32,500 bases of DNA from Apostichopus japonicus (lineage: Eukaryota > Echinodermata > Holothuroidea > Aspidochirotida > Stichopodidae), in NCBI RefSeq assembly GCF_037975245.1, contig NC_092573.1:6645001-6677500 (forward strand). Reading direction: 5' to 3'. Positions 1-11,155 of the stretch are shown one piece after another (the first letter of the stretch is position 1; every line of letters begins with the position of its first letter). Both the position numbers and the translations under genes were made by a program. Below the pieces are notes generated by a model, which was given only the letters and a program-made list of their open reading frames with translations, made no database searches and was not told where the DNA came from.

Positions 1-202
1 ATAGCTTACTTACCACATTCGGATTGTTGTGGGATGTTTATACGGAAAAGAATCCACATTAACCACATATCCATAGCTAACTCACCTCATACACATTGTT
101 GCGGGATCTAAAATCGACTATTTACCACATACATGTATATAGCTAACTCACGTCATACACATTGTTATGGGATGTTTGTATAGAATAGAATCGACAATTT
201 AC

Positions 203-253
<51 letters not shown>

Positions 254-785
254 CTGACTAACCTCATACACATTGTTGTGGGATGTTTGTATAGAATAGA
301 ATCGACAATGTACTACATACATATATATAGCTTATACTCACCTCATACAGATTGTTGCGGGGAAATCTGTATCGAATAGCATAGACGATATACCACGTAA
401 CAATAGTTGACCCACATCATACACGTTAGTGTGGGATGTTTGTTTATAATAGAATCGACAATGTACTACATATATTTATATAGCTTATACTCACCTCATA
501 CAGATTGTTGCGGGGAAATCTGTATCGAATAGCATGGACGATGTACCACATAACAATAGTTGACCCACCTTATACACACTGGTGTCGGATGTTTTTATCC
601 AATAGCATATAGATGATATACAACATGACAATAGTTGACCCACCTCATACACATTGGTGTGGGATGTTTGTATCCAATAGCATCGACGATTTACGACATA
701 TCCATAGCTGACCCACCTCATACACATCAGTGTGGGATGTTTGTATCCAATAGCATCGACAATATGCGATATAACAATAGCTGTT
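1..785. repeat. Minisatellite, ~73-76 bp unit, about 10 copies
   Basis: Diverged tandem units each carry a CCTCATACACATTG-like block, then GTGGGATGTTTGTAT, then AATAGCATCGAC and a TACCACATA-like spacer. The GGATGTTT or equivalent landmark recurs near 31, 103, 168, 271, 358, 434, 511, 588, 661 and 735. Spacing is 73-76 bp except where an AT tract expands one spacer. A variant unit containing CGGGGAAATCTGTATCGAAT occurs twice, 152 bp apart (about 352 and 504), which shows a two-unit higher-order period. Open frames across this region simply read the repeat and are not genes. The array runs off the left edge, so its true length is unknown. Confidence 0.85.
203..252. repeat. AT dinucleotide microsatellite inside the minisatellite
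   Basis: A nearly pure TA run of about 50 bp replaces the short ACATACATATA spacer of one minisatellite unit. It appears to have expanded from that AT-rich spacer. Confidence 0.9.
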
Positions 786-1708
786 GTTGGGGGAATTATG
801 ACATACGTTACCATATAAGTATACCAAAAAGCCGCCAACAGGAGCCAAAACGCCTCACTTACAGTGGTGTTTGGGAATTATCAAAATTAACTTTGTAATG
901 AGACTTTTTCATTATTAGGTAGGTTGTAAATAAGAAAACAGAACATAACCAGCATATCATTTACAAAATACTTTGAAAATTATATTTTGCATTTATTCAA
1001 TTGTATAGAACTTGGAGTAATTGTGACTGACATAGAAACGTTTTTTTTTTCTGTTTAAGAGAAACAAGTCAATAACAAACACCCTCACAGAGTGAGGATT
1101 GTATTGTCTTGGGTATAAAGATCTTGTTTAAACACAAATCAACTAATTCGTTAAAAAGTAATATATATTATTTACAATTTAATTTGACATTTTATTAGTC
1201 AGTTTTTTCTTCAGTTTTATAACCCACGTAGATGCAGAGTCTTATTCTACAAAATTCTGTATTATTTCTCATAGAATTGTAGGAATTTAATACAACTGCA
1301 TTGGGATAAAAGGTAAAAGCCCTTATCAGTGTATAAGGTTCTTTAATTATTACCGCATTAACATTCAGAGAGCATTAGCCCACACCAAGTGTAGGAAATG
1401 TTTGAAATCGACTTTTTTTTTTATCTTCCAGCATACATCAGATAATATCTTATTATACCATCCACATATCTGCTACGTGATTACATTCACTCCTTCCCAC
1501 CTTCCGGAAAATACCAGGAATGTGACTACACATGATTAAAAATAAAGTGAATTTCATAACGAGAAACAAAAGCAGTTAAATGATCATTAAAATGACATTA
1601 AGATAAAAAAAAAAAATAAGACAATGCATGATCATACCTAGATATTGTATGTGTGAGTTATCGATTAATCCTCTATCAAATATGATATTATTCTATCCAG
1701 TTTATTTT
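786..1708. other. Unique AT-rich sequence, no gene seen
   Basis: No open frame of interest, no splice-flanked exon and no recognisable repeat beyond short homopolymers (T run near 1041, A run near 1606). Confidence 0.6.
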
Positions 1709-1722
1709 ATATTAATAATAAT

Positions 1723-1808
<86 letters not shown>
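1709..1808. repeat. Compound microsatellite (AAT)n then (TA)n
   Basis: A short AAT/ATA trinucleotide run leads directly into about 80 bp of TA, interrupted once by GATA near 1771. The IYIYIY frame across it is a repeat artefact. Confidence 0.9.
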
Positions 1809-1811
<3 letters not shown>

Positions 1812-2318
1812 ATGATATGTACTGTAATTTATGTACATACATTCTTTCATATGACTTTATTGATTGCTTCTGTTGTACTAAAGATCAGACAAAGTGTAGG
1901 CGAATATATTTGTATATACTACTAACCTAAATTGACAATCAAACAATTCTTACACTAGTTAAACTCACCCGGATAACTTTTTCTACAGCAGCTGACGAAG
2001 GCGTGTATAGGCAGCCATCCGCGATACAGAGATACCTGCGTGCGTTGAATCCAATACAATCATAGCATATCTACTGAAGATGAATCCTGCGCTGTTTAAC
2101 TCATGGGGGTTTGTAACGAAATGTGATGAGAAATATATATATCTCCGGGCAAATTAACTTCGCGCCTGATCGCTTCTATCCTCATTAAACTTTCAGAATT
2201 GTCTTTTCCCTTAGGGCATCTCTGGTTGTATGTGCTGTGTCAGATACGCTCGGTAGGCACGGAGTTTGCTGGGATGAGGCACTGTATAGGTGCAATAAAA
2301 ATGGATGTTCACATGTAC

Positions 2319-2321
<3 letters not shown>
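1809..2321. other. Unique sequence, no gene seen
   Basis: Mixed-composition spacer between two AT microsatellites. I see no conserved domain, tRNA fold or repeat in it. Confidence 0.5.

Positions 2322-2378
<57 letters not shown>
2322..2378. repeat. (TA)n microsatellite
   Basis: About 28 uninterrupted TA units. Confidence 0.95.
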
Positions 2379-2381
<3 letters not shown>

Positions 2382-3295
2382 GGATATTTTGATGTTAATT
2401 CCGGGCTGATACTCTTTCCTATTATCTGGGTTAATTTTCATGCATGTATTCGGATTTTTACATCCCTCCTTTTTCCTCATAAATCATTAGAGATAATGTT
2501 ATATCTTGGACAATTTGGCAAATTTTTAGTCGATTGCTTTTTGCTCCTTGCGAGAGTGAGAGAGAAAAAAAAACTATTGGCCAAAAAAAAAAAAAAAAAA
2601 ATATTCTTCCCTGTTGATAAAGTGAGAGTTTTATCGTTGTCTTCATGACGGTGGGGTTGGGGGGGGGGGTATTTCTGATGTACAATGTGGTTTGTCAAAC
2701 ACGGTTACAGCTTAATTGTCTATAAATAATTTATTACGTGTACAGTTGACGTTAAAAACCATGCAGTCTCGTGCTGTTTGTTGAGGGCGCAAAATTCCGA
2801 GATTGGCCGTGCAATGTTACTAAATTTAACGTGAATTTTCCCACAACCATGCACAGAGCATCACTAAAACAAATAGGGGTTCATAGTTAATAACGTTTTT
2901 GCAGCAGTTTGATTAAATATGGAGTGTCCGTAGCATACATTATAGAAATAATCACAGTTATGTTATAGATACATTTTTAAACAAAAATTCATTAGTTAAC
3001 TTATAATAAACTTCTTACAAGAAAATTGCATGACATTGCAGAGTGTTTACCTTTCACTTTCCACGGAAAAGTAAATAAAAAGAGTTTTATTCACGAACCG
3101 TTAGCCTTTGCGGATGATTTGGTATGATGACCTCATATATGTGAACAACCAAAATATTGCTATTATGCTTTGTTGACAAATATTCATATTGTATACGGAA
3201 AAGTCAATGGTTGAATGGCTGTTCATTCGATCATATTTTTATATCACTGGTTTTCACTCAATTGGGAGGATGGAAATCCCATGTCTCTCTTCTAA

Positions 3296-3303
3296 TGACG
3301 TCA
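3296..3303. promoter_or_regulatory. CRE-type palindrome TGACGTCA (copy 1)
   Basis: Exact TGACGTCA, the consensus bound by CREB/ATF-type bZIP factors. A second exact copy lies 112 bp downstream. No gene or promoter is visible nearby, so function is only a possibility. Confidence 0.2.
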
Positions 3304-3407
3304 TACAGAGATAGACACATGAAATTAGGATAAATGAATCCAGAGGTCATCTTTCTTCATTGACACCGAACTATTTATGCACTATAGTGCAAGTGTACTA
3401 CTACCAA

Positions 3408-3415
3408 TGACGTCA
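3408..3415. promoter_or_regulatory. CRE-type palindrome TGACGTCA (copy 2)
   Basis: Second exact TGACGTCA, flanked by AA and TC as in AATGACGTCATC. It pairs with the copy at 3296. A third copy occurs far away at 14277. Confidence 0.2.
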
Positions 3416-4692
3416 TCAGTATCACAGGTCGCGTAGATCGTTTCTGTGGAGCTGAATTTGGTGTGACTTAGAATAAACTCTTTAGTCTTCAATCAAAAGT
3501 CAGTCATTTTTAGAGGGGCAATAATGTTTGTCAATAAATCTTGTATAATGGAGTAAACGTTGTAAGACTACTATTAACAAAGAAAATGATGCTATGACAA
3601 TATTAGGCAATTCTTTTCAAGTTTAAAAATGATAAAGTTGATTAAAACACAATTCAAACGCATAGAACCTGTAGTCCTGTGAAATGCCATATTTGCCTCT
3701 TTAAAACTTGATCTCACCTTTATTAGTGTTATACTTTTTTTCTTAAACCCTCGAATAAAGTTTCTCTCTACAAAACTTAAAAACCTCTCTTCTGTCATCA
3801 TTGTGATAAAAATTGAAAACAACTTTTACATAATTATGGCTACAGGTTGCACCTCTGACGGCAAAGTCAATTTCACAGTACTATGCCCTAGGGAATCAGA
3901 CAGGTCGAAATAGTGATATCAATATAAAATAATGGATAAGCGAGAAAAGATGCAAATAACTGTTAAAGGAATGGTCTTTTCAAATGCAGAATTGATGGCG
4001 TCGACCTCTAGTACAACTGATGCTTACCATCTGACAAAATTGTTGATTAAATTCTTTTTTTCCCCCTGAAAGGTTTATATTATGTTAATATGCTGAAAAT
4101 GTAAGTGAAAAGCATAGGCCTGCAATAAGTTTGTTTTGTATTTGTCCACATGTAGTTTACATCTATACCATTGACTAAAACATTTACGGGGTGTTGTTTT
4201 GATGGTAAACTAACGTTGGGTGATACAAGAAACAGATAGCGCTACTCCAAGTATGTATTTAACATCGAGGGTTTTGTAGTTCAATATAAATCTTGTACTA
4301 AAATAACCATTACAACAATCATAAATTTAAGTTTTAAAATAACAATATACAAAATTAATATTGCTTTGTATCGTTAAGTAGTAATTACAAATCTACCGAT
4401 GCAGATAGGTACCATCCCATGCCGTTAGTTCTCTTTAAAAAAGGGAACAATTATGAACGATTGACGAATAACTGGAGTAAGTTTTAAATGTTTATTGCAG
4501 CCAAGTTTGAGTGTGAAATGAATTTGACCTGTATACGGCATTATCATGATTGTATATACGATATGCTTCATAGCGTGATTATTATAGTGAAGCCGAAACA
4601 ATCAGAACTGATTCTTGCCTTTGAAGATTCCGCCTAAACGATTATAATGCGTGTTCTTTTATGTCTGGGATCGTGGGAGGAGAGGGGCCTTC

Positions 4693-4726
4693 TGTGTGCA
4701 TGTGTGTGTGTGTGTGGGGGGGGGGG
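4693..4726. repeat. (TG)n followed by an 11-base G run
   Basis: Alternating TG with one CA interruption, ending in eleven consecutive G at 4716-4726. Confidence 0.9.
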
Positions 4727-6085
4727 TATGGTCGTTGATGGATAGTGGGTGATGAGTGGTCAGACATGGTTATTATAAGTGTTAGACTTGTTAAAGGTAT
4801 ATTCTGCATTATTATAAATATTTAAATTCTATGAGTGAAAAACAACAACAACCACAAAAAGGAACAAACAAACACAAAAATAAACAAAACCAAACATCGC
4901 AAGTTCATTTACAGAGTCAAGGTACAAATCACCTTACAGTAAAGAACCAAGACTTTTTCTTATACCTTTTCTGCTGGAGAAACACAACTTGATTGACGCA
5001 TCAATTGTTACAGTCCAATCAAATGTATTCCTTCTCCAAAAGTAATTACTTAACTGTCGATTTTGGAATAAATTTACCAGAATGCGTTATTAACTGATGT
5101 GGAATGAAGCATTGTATGTAAAGGCATATATATTATAAACAGTCTGTGTATAAATGATACATATATCTTCATGTGTGTGTTGAGATCGTTAACATTAAGA
5201 GTAACAATGTTATGATCACTTGGTCACACTTTAGCTGGTCGTGCTACGATGACTGATATTATTTATATTAAACTACAAATATTCATCAGTCACGTGTGTC
5301 GATAGCTTGTGGATATATATGATAGATATTGTAAGTATTAAAGTTCTGGAATAAATAAGTGGATACAGCTAAACAGATAAATTGTACACTGAATCATATA
5401 GATAGAGTCAAAGAGAATATACAGAATCGAAAATCGATAGAAATGCTACAAAACAGACTAAATTTTACCAGAATATTCTGAGTTTATAACAGATCATTAA
5501 ACCATTTTACAAGGGTTGTAACTGCGTTTAATTCTATTTCTTTAGAGTTACATGTGACTCGATGTTTGACCAATCCTTATGAGACTCATTAAGTCAAAAT
5601 AGTAACTATACCCCTCGCAGAATTCATTTTTTTAATCAAATCATCAACCGTTGCTCTTCCCCATCCTTTTTCGTATTGACTTCCGCACTCCTGCCTGCAG
5701 CACCCCCAACCCTCCTCAAATATTACAGGTCAAACATGCAAAAATAATACCTCGTGTTACTATTGATTATATATGAGGTATTAAAGTTAAGTACCTTCTG
5801 TGTATCATAGCAAGAATACGGCGAAGGCCTCGAGGTGTGTATTTTAACAGATTGAAAAGAGATTTTGAAAAGACGCAATTTAGCTTAAATGTAACTATAT
5901 TACTGTTTTACCTCACCCCCTTCTTTCCCCCTCCACGAGTCGAAGCCAAAGTTCAAAGAGAGATTGATTCAAGTTTTTAATGAATAGTTCTGTCATGAGA
6001 ATATACTTTTTAGAACTGAATGAACCTTGAATGATGAAAATAATATGCAATTCGTTCCGAAGAATAAATTCCTAGCAACGTGTGT

Positions 6086-6160
6086 ATGGTTGATCAGTAT
6101 CACGTGATACATGGTTGATCAGTATCACGTGATACATGGTTGATCAATATCACGTGATAC
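6086..6160. repeat. Three 25-bp tandem units with CACGTG palindromes
   Basis: Three consecutive units at 6086-6110, 6111-6135 and 6136-6160 begin ATGGTTGATC and end GTATCACGTGATAC. The last 14 bases are a perfect palindrome in units 1 and 2 (6097-6110 and 6122-6135). Unit 3 differs by one base (AATATC). Each contains a canonical E-box CACGTG (6101, 6126, 6151) and a TGATCA palindrome. The units are almost identical, so the repeat is young or conserved. It could be a bHLH-factor binding cluster or only a short minisatellite. No adjacent promoter is identifiable. Confidence 0.9.
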
Positions 6161-6669
6161 ATGTGAACTATCTTCAAGAAAATATGTATGTTTTGAAATT
6201 TTAAAAACGAAAAGCATTCGCTATCGCTTTACATACATTAATTCAACAGATCATGTAAAATATGCATAAAATAGCAATTCCTTGCACAAGTCTCCGATCT
6301 GTATAAAAGCATAATAAAAATATTTATGACAAAGCTATCGAAATTAAAAGAGTATTCACCTTCATTTCTTTTAATAGAATGGTAAATGTCGATGAATAAA
6401 TGTGAATTATTGATTGGTTTCTCAGTCATATCGTCAACACCTCTTAGAGGTTCTGCCTGGGTGGACTTTCGTGTTAGGAGAGTCGATTGACCTTAGCGAG
6501 TGGACGGCGTCAACTTTAATAAAATGATGTCCGATGTTGTTTTTCAAATTATGTTTTTATTATAACAATGAATGTTTGTTTGGTCAATGTATTGTTAATA
6601 ACAATTTCTTCTGTATATCAGCATTTAAAATTTTCTATATCCAACATTAAAAGTAAAGAGAAAATAAGA
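6161..6669. other. Unique sequence, no gene seen
   Basis: A 63-codon minus-strand open frame (6238-6429) lacks domain-like features and is judged chance. Confidence 0.5.
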
Positions 6670-7005
6670 TGCAAACTTGTAATATTAGGACTGCATCTTC
6701 TGTGGACAATTTTAAAACAAAACTGAAAACTCATCTCTTTACTCAGTAATTCATTGTCTATGTACATATTGTGAGACAATTTTTATTGGACACTTTTTTT
6801 TCTTGTATATACATGTTAGTGCCTTTTTATCCATGGTTATTGCCTTTTGTGTGCTATTTTACTTTTTATCATTCGGTCATATGCTTCTTTTGCTGTGTGT
6901 TTGACTTGTATTCTTTATGTATTTTTTGACCTTTTTATTTGTAAAGCGCCCTGAGACTTCTGTTACGCGCGCTTAAGAACTGTTTATTATTATTATTATT
7001 ATTAA
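6670..7005 (+). mobile_element. 3' end of a 5'-truncated non-LTR retrotransposon (LINE)
   Basis: The fragment begins within the last codons of an endonuclease/reverse-transcriptase-type ORF. It continues through a T-rich 3' UTR and a conserved-looking tail (TTGTAAAGCGCCCTGAGAC), and ends in a (TTA)n microsatellite at about 6984-7005. A short ORF end, a GCGC-rich 3' motif and a trinucleotide tail are typical of L2/CR1-like and related non-LTR families in invertebrates. The exact clade is an inference. The 5' truncation is the usual outcome of target-primed reverse transcription. No target duplication could be picked out by eye. Confidence 0.7.
6687..6749 (+). pseudogene. C-terminal tip of a LINE ORF2-type protein
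   Basis: Reading from 6687 gives RTASSVDNFKTKLKTHLFTQ followed by TAA. The pattern of an Arg-Thr start, then a Ser-rich turn, then NFK..LKTHLF and a stop is the familiar C-terminus of many animal non-LTR retrotransposon polyproteins, after the reverse transcriptase domain. Everything upstream (apurinic endonuclease and RT motifs) is missing, so this is a dead fragment. It agrees in orientation with the 3' UTR and TTA tail that follow. Confidence 0.6.
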
Positions 7006-7483
7006 TATCTGGCTGTGATTACACCAGGCTCACAGATAACCAACTTGGTTACAGATAACCAAAGATAACCATTATTGGGAATAAACACGACCCTGGACGC
7101 CATACCCTGGTAAATCTCATTGCAGACTGCACAACAAACACCAAACATAATCAACATATTTGAGATTTTGAGAAATGTTTCGAATTCTCATTGAAATAAC
7201 ATCCAATCACAATGTAGGTCATTGGCTTGATCAATCGATTTCATTTCAAAAATTTCATTTACCTGTATCACGTACTAATATGAACGATTGTATGGATGTC
7301 GTAAAGTTGAGGATTTAACAATATCATTTTTTATAATCAATCAATTACTTTCATTCGTCCAAAAACAATGATATCGTGTGAATTATTTTGATCAGCTGAA
7401 GTCCATATTTTGAATATTAACCTGTACTGGGTGTGGTAATAATATCGATCAAACACAATAGTGAGTGCTGTTATATGCTCCTG
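7006..7483. other. Unique sequence, no gene seen
   Basis: No coding or repeat signal apart from a small local repeat of AGATAACCAA near 7034-7065. Confidence 0.5.
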
Positions 7484-8545
7484 CAAACAGTAACAAGAAT
7501 ACATTACATAACAGTAACAAAAACTACGTTACACAACACTGACAGGAAATACATTATATAACAGTAACAGGGAAAGACATGATATAACAGTAACGGGAAA
7601 TACATTATATAACAGTAACAGGAATAGATTTTATAAAAGTTACAGAAAATACATTACACGACAGTAACAGGAAATACATCATATAGCAATAATAGGAAAG
7701 AGATGATATAAAAGTAACGGTTATTACATGACATAACAGTAACAGGAAATAAAATGCATAACATTATCATGATTACCATTACATAACATTATAAGAAATA
7801 CCATTACATAACAGTAACAGGAAAGACATAACAGTAATAGCTACTACATGATATATCAGTAACAGGAAATATATTTGACAAAATTTGCATAAAGTACATT
7901 ACATGACAAAAGTTAATAGGAAATACATCATAAAGCAATAACACGAAAGACATGATATAACAGTAACAGATATTAAATGACAAAACAGTAACAGGAAATA
8001 AATTTGATAAAAGTACAGAAAATAAGATACATAATATTAACAGGAAATAAATTGCGTAACAGTATCAGAAATATTATTACATAACAGTAACAGGAATAAC
8101 ATGATAAATCAGTAATATATATAACATGACATATCAGTAAAGGGAAATATATTTGATAAAAGTTACATGAAGTACATTCCCTAACAGTTATTAAATGACA
8201 TGACAGTAACAGGAATAGATTTTATAAAAGTTACAGAAAATACATTACATGATAGTAACAGGAAATACATCATATAGACATGATATAAAAGTAACAGTTA
8301 TTAAATGACATAACAGTAGCAGGTAATATATTGCATAATAGTATGAGGAATACCATAGCATAACAGTAACAGGGAAGACATGATAAAACAGTAATAGCTA
8401 TAACATGACATATCAGTAACAGGAAATATATTTGATAAAATGTGTAGGAAGTACATTACATGACAGTAGCAGGAAATATATTTCACAAAAGTAACAGAAA
8501 GTAAGATGCAAAACAGTAACAGGAAATAAATTTCATAACAGTATT
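7484..8545. repeat. Degenerate minisatellite, ~25 bp unit, about 40 copies
   Basis: Repeated units follow the pattern ATAACAGTAACAGGAAATAC plus about five AT-rich bases. There are many substitutions and small indels (for example TTTGATAAAAGTTACAG variants). AACAGTAACAGGAAATA recurs dozens of times. The heavy divergence suggests an old array. The minus-strand frame at 8301-8486 is made of the repeat and is not a gene. Confidence 0.9.
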
Positions 8546-8897
8546 TTGTCTATTTTTCTCTCAATATTCCCTGTTTTGAAATATACCATGCAGAGACGTT
8601 ATCACTACCATTCATAGTCAGTAGGCTATGCATCCAAAGAATTCATTGTTTTTAGTAAAAAAAAAAAACATTCTTCCACTTTAACAAAATATTGTTATAA
8701 ATTGATTCGTTTTTGAATGCCCCAAAAAGTCCTCTTTGATCGAACAATGTGATATATGAGTGTTAACAACGTCACCTCTATCTAATTTGAATTTGGCAAT
8801 GCCTGGGCTGCTTTCTAAGGGAGTTGTGTTCGATATGCACATTTTCCCTTACTACGGAAAGAACGTCCACGGGTAATGCAGTATACATGTGTGTATT
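8546..8897. other. Unique sequence, no gene seen
   Basis: Spacer between the 25-bp array and the AT microsatellite, with a 12-base A run near 8658. Confidence 0.5.
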
Positions 8898-8903
8898 TAT
8901 GCA

Positions 8904-8985
<82 letters not shown>

Positions 8986-8992
8986 TATATAT

Positions 8993-9027
<35 letters not shown>

Positions 9028-9031
9028 TATA

Positions 9032-9100
<69 letters not shown>

Positions 9101-9139
9101 ATATATATAAATATATTTATTTATATATATATATATATG

Positions 9140-9189
<50 letters not shown>

Positions 9190-9223
9190 TTTATTTATAT
9201 ATATATATTTATATATATGTATT

Positions 9224-9259
<36 letters not shown>

Positions 9260-9322
9260 CGTATATATATATGTATATATACATATATATATATATACGT
9301 ATATATATATGTCTTTATATAT
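8898..9322. repeat. Large compound AT microsatellite (~425 bp)
   Basis: Alternating TA tracts of 20-40 bp are separated by recurrent interruptions (ATGTTTAT, ATACATAT, ATAAACAT, ATTTATTTAT, ATACGTAT). The regular spacing of TATGTTTATA in the first half suggests tandem duplication of interrupted blocks, not just slippage. Several open frames of repeated I-Y residues arise from it and none is a gene. Confidence 0.95.
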
Positions 9323-9619
9323 AACCGGAAGCGGATAGAGGCAACCTCCCCAGCCAAACATTTTGCTCCAGCCACCAGACCTCAACCCCACCATAGTATC
9401 AGGATGATACGTGAAGATCGTCGTTCGAAACATCTAAATACAATCCTTGCAGACCACATTTTCTTGAAATACCACAGTCTGAGACTACTGTTTAACAAAA
9501 TCTCTCCTCTTGCCCCCCCCCCATCCCCGCCCCTAACAACACATTATGGTTACGCCACAGTGTAATATACGGTACACCTTGTATGTTCCCGTATAGGTTT
9601 GTTTGCCTTTGTAACCAAG

Positions 9620-9658
9620 ATGTCTTCGAATGGTTACGTACAAGGAGATGGCCGGTTC
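9620..9658 (+). CDS. Very weak candidate first coding exon
   Basis: ATG in the context CCAAGATGT (A at -3) opens MSSNGYVQGDGRF, which runs straight into GTGAGT, a consensus 5' splice donor at 9659-9664. The residues are hydrophilic and plausible for an N-terminus, but 13 codons carry almost no statistical weight. No matching downstream exon was identified. It could easily be chance. Confidence 0.12.
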
Positions 9659-10077
9659 GTGAGTTCAGTATATCTCAGTATATAAAAGTCCATTATCTTG
9701 ATTCCCTGTACTGTAACGAGCAATCGGAGGCCCCTACACTCCTCGACTCTCACATATCATTGATATGATTGATACGTTTCAAGTGAAGTTTATTTTAGTT
9801 TTAAAAAAAATGTTTGTCAAAATCATGTCCTTGAAGTATCATTTCATGATCCTTCATATACAGTAAGAAAAAATATCATCTCCAAGATTGCCAAGAATTT
9901 ATTCATTTTTTAACTGATGGCGTGCGTCCAGTTCTCATAATCCAATACTGATATGAATTATTCATACCGTGTGAGTGAGCTTGCCATTAAACCTGTACAA
10001 TGTACTGCCTTTCCTTTTACAATGAATACACATCAATAACCATTTTCTTGATCAGAGATAGAGAGAGTGAGACAGAG

Positions 10078-10099
10078 CAGAGCCGTATATACGGCTCTG
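10078..10099. repeat. Perfect 22-bp palindrome
   Basis: The left arm CAGAGCCGTAT is followed immediately by its exact reverse complement ATACGGCTCTG. It is embedded in a purine-rich GAGA-like stretch (10056-10115). It could form a loopless cruciform or be a dimeric factor site. Its role is unknown. Confidence 0.85.
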
Positions 10100-10358
10100 A
10101 CGCAGAGTAGAGAAGAGCGCCATCTTCTTCTATCACCTCCCAAATTATTTGAAACATGAACGCCTTTTTTGTCCATAACGTTATCGTCAAATCTTAAGCG
10201 ACGAAATTAACAAATGACACCTATATTTACAAAAGCTAAGCCATCCACCAACCCCATCCCTACCTTACAAAGGTCTATTCTGTACATACGTGCACGTTTT
10301 CAGAAGCGTTTGGTTACGAATGAAAAATAAACAACAAAATGGCACAATCTATGGGCAT

Positions 10359-10438
10359 CTAAGGATAGCTAAGTTGGTAGCGTACAAGGCTTCTAAGTTC
10401 TAACCGTGATGTCATTTGATCAAATCCCGTTCTAGCTA
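10359..10438 (+). other. tRNA-like sequence with A and B boxes (decayed tRNA or SINE head)
   Basis: TAGCTAAGTTGG at 10366-10377 fits the RNA polymerase III A box. The implied D arm has a perfect 4-bp stem (GCTA at 10368-10371 with TAGC at 10378-10381). TGATCAAATCC at 10417-10427 matches 9 of 11 positions of the B box. The 51-base spacing between boxes is right for a tRNA. The anticodon, T and acceptor stems do not pair well, so a functional tRNA is unlikely. A degenerate tRNA or a tRNA-derived SINE head fits better. The body, if it is a SINE, would run towards the 10-bp repeat array. Confidence 0.35.
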
Positions 10439-10507
10439 AGAATCTCATTGATCTTTACAATTTTTAGTATAATTTCCTAGCCAGTTTCTGTTTTCATTTA
10501 AAAAACA

Positions 10508-11155
10508 GCTCCTAGTTGTTTCTAGTTGCATCTGGCTGTTTCTAGCTGCTTCTAAATGTTTCTAACTGCTTCTGGCTGTTTCTAGCTGTTTCTGGCTGTT
10601 TCAAGCTGTTTCTAGCTGCTTCTAAATGTTTCTAACTGCTTCTGGCTGTTTCTAGCTGCTTCTAGCTGCTTCTAGATATTTGTACATGCTTCTGGATGTT
10701 TCTAGCTGCTTCTAGATGTTTGTACCTGCTTCTGGCTGTGTCTAGCTGTTTCTGGCTGTTTCTAACTGCTTCTGGCTGTTTTTAGCTGCGTCTCGCTGCT
10801 TCTTGCTGTTTCTAGCTGCTTCTGGCTGTTTCTAGCTGCTTCCAGCTGCTTCTAAATGTTTCTAACTGCGTCTGGCTGTGTCTAGTTGTTTCTAGCTGCT
10901 TCTAGATGTTTCTAACTGCTTCTGGCTGTTTCTAGCTGCTTCTAGCTGCTTCTAAATGTTTCTAACTGCTGCTGGCTGTGTCTAGCTGCTTCTAACTGCT
11001 TCTGGCTGTTTTTAGCTGTTTCTAGATGTTTCTAACTGCTTCTTGCTCTTTCTAGCTGCTTCTGGCTGTTTTTAGCTGCTTTTGGCTGTTAAATTTCTCT
11101 CTGATTTTAGCTGTTTCTAACTGCTTCTGGCTGTTTCTAGCTGCTTCTATATGTT
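10508..11155. repeat. Minisatellite of 10-bp units (~60 copies), often paired as 20 bp
   Basis: Units follow the pattern (C/T)TTCT(A/G)GCTG, with alternating GCTGCTTCTG and GCTGTTTCTA giving an apparent 20-bp period. Variants include AAATGTTTCT and AACTGCTTCT. A short interruption lies near 11090-11110. The plus strand is strongly T-rich and poor in A. Frequent TAG triplets close most frames, so it is not coding. Confidence 0.92.

Larger units (their letters stand above)
2379..6085. other. Long unique AT-rich region without a recognisable gene
   Basis: Nothing coding is supportable. The longest open frames are about 75 codons on the minus strand, with no domain-like composition. The region holds an A run near 2583-2600, a G run near 2659-2669, a TG/G repeat at 4693-4726 and two CRE-type palindromes (listed separately). 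The rest is featureless to my reading and is consistent with intergenic or intronic DNA. Confidence 0.5.
9323..10358. other. Unique sequence with no confirmed gene
   Basis: Contains a C-rich patch near 9512-9532, a weak first-exon candidate at 9620 and a perfect palindrome at 10078 (both listed separately). No domain is recognisable. Confidence 0.4.

Noticed and set aside
635-898. Open frames on both strands across the first 850 bases
   Set aside because: Their residues repeat in step with the 73-bp minisatellite, so they are by-products of the repeat.
3592-3822. 76-codon minus-strand frame
   Set aside because: No recognisable features and no conserved-looking composition.
7484-8545. Regular short repeats considered as a CRISPR array
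   Set aside because: Repeats are contiguous 25-bp degenerate units with no unique spacers, and the sequence is eukaryotic in character.
8824-9565. Long open frames with alternating I-Y residues
   Set aside because: They are translations of the (TA)n microsatellite and have no protein-like composition.
10508-11155. Possible coding repeat domain
   Set aside because: The 10-bp unit rotates through frames and TAG triplets close them.
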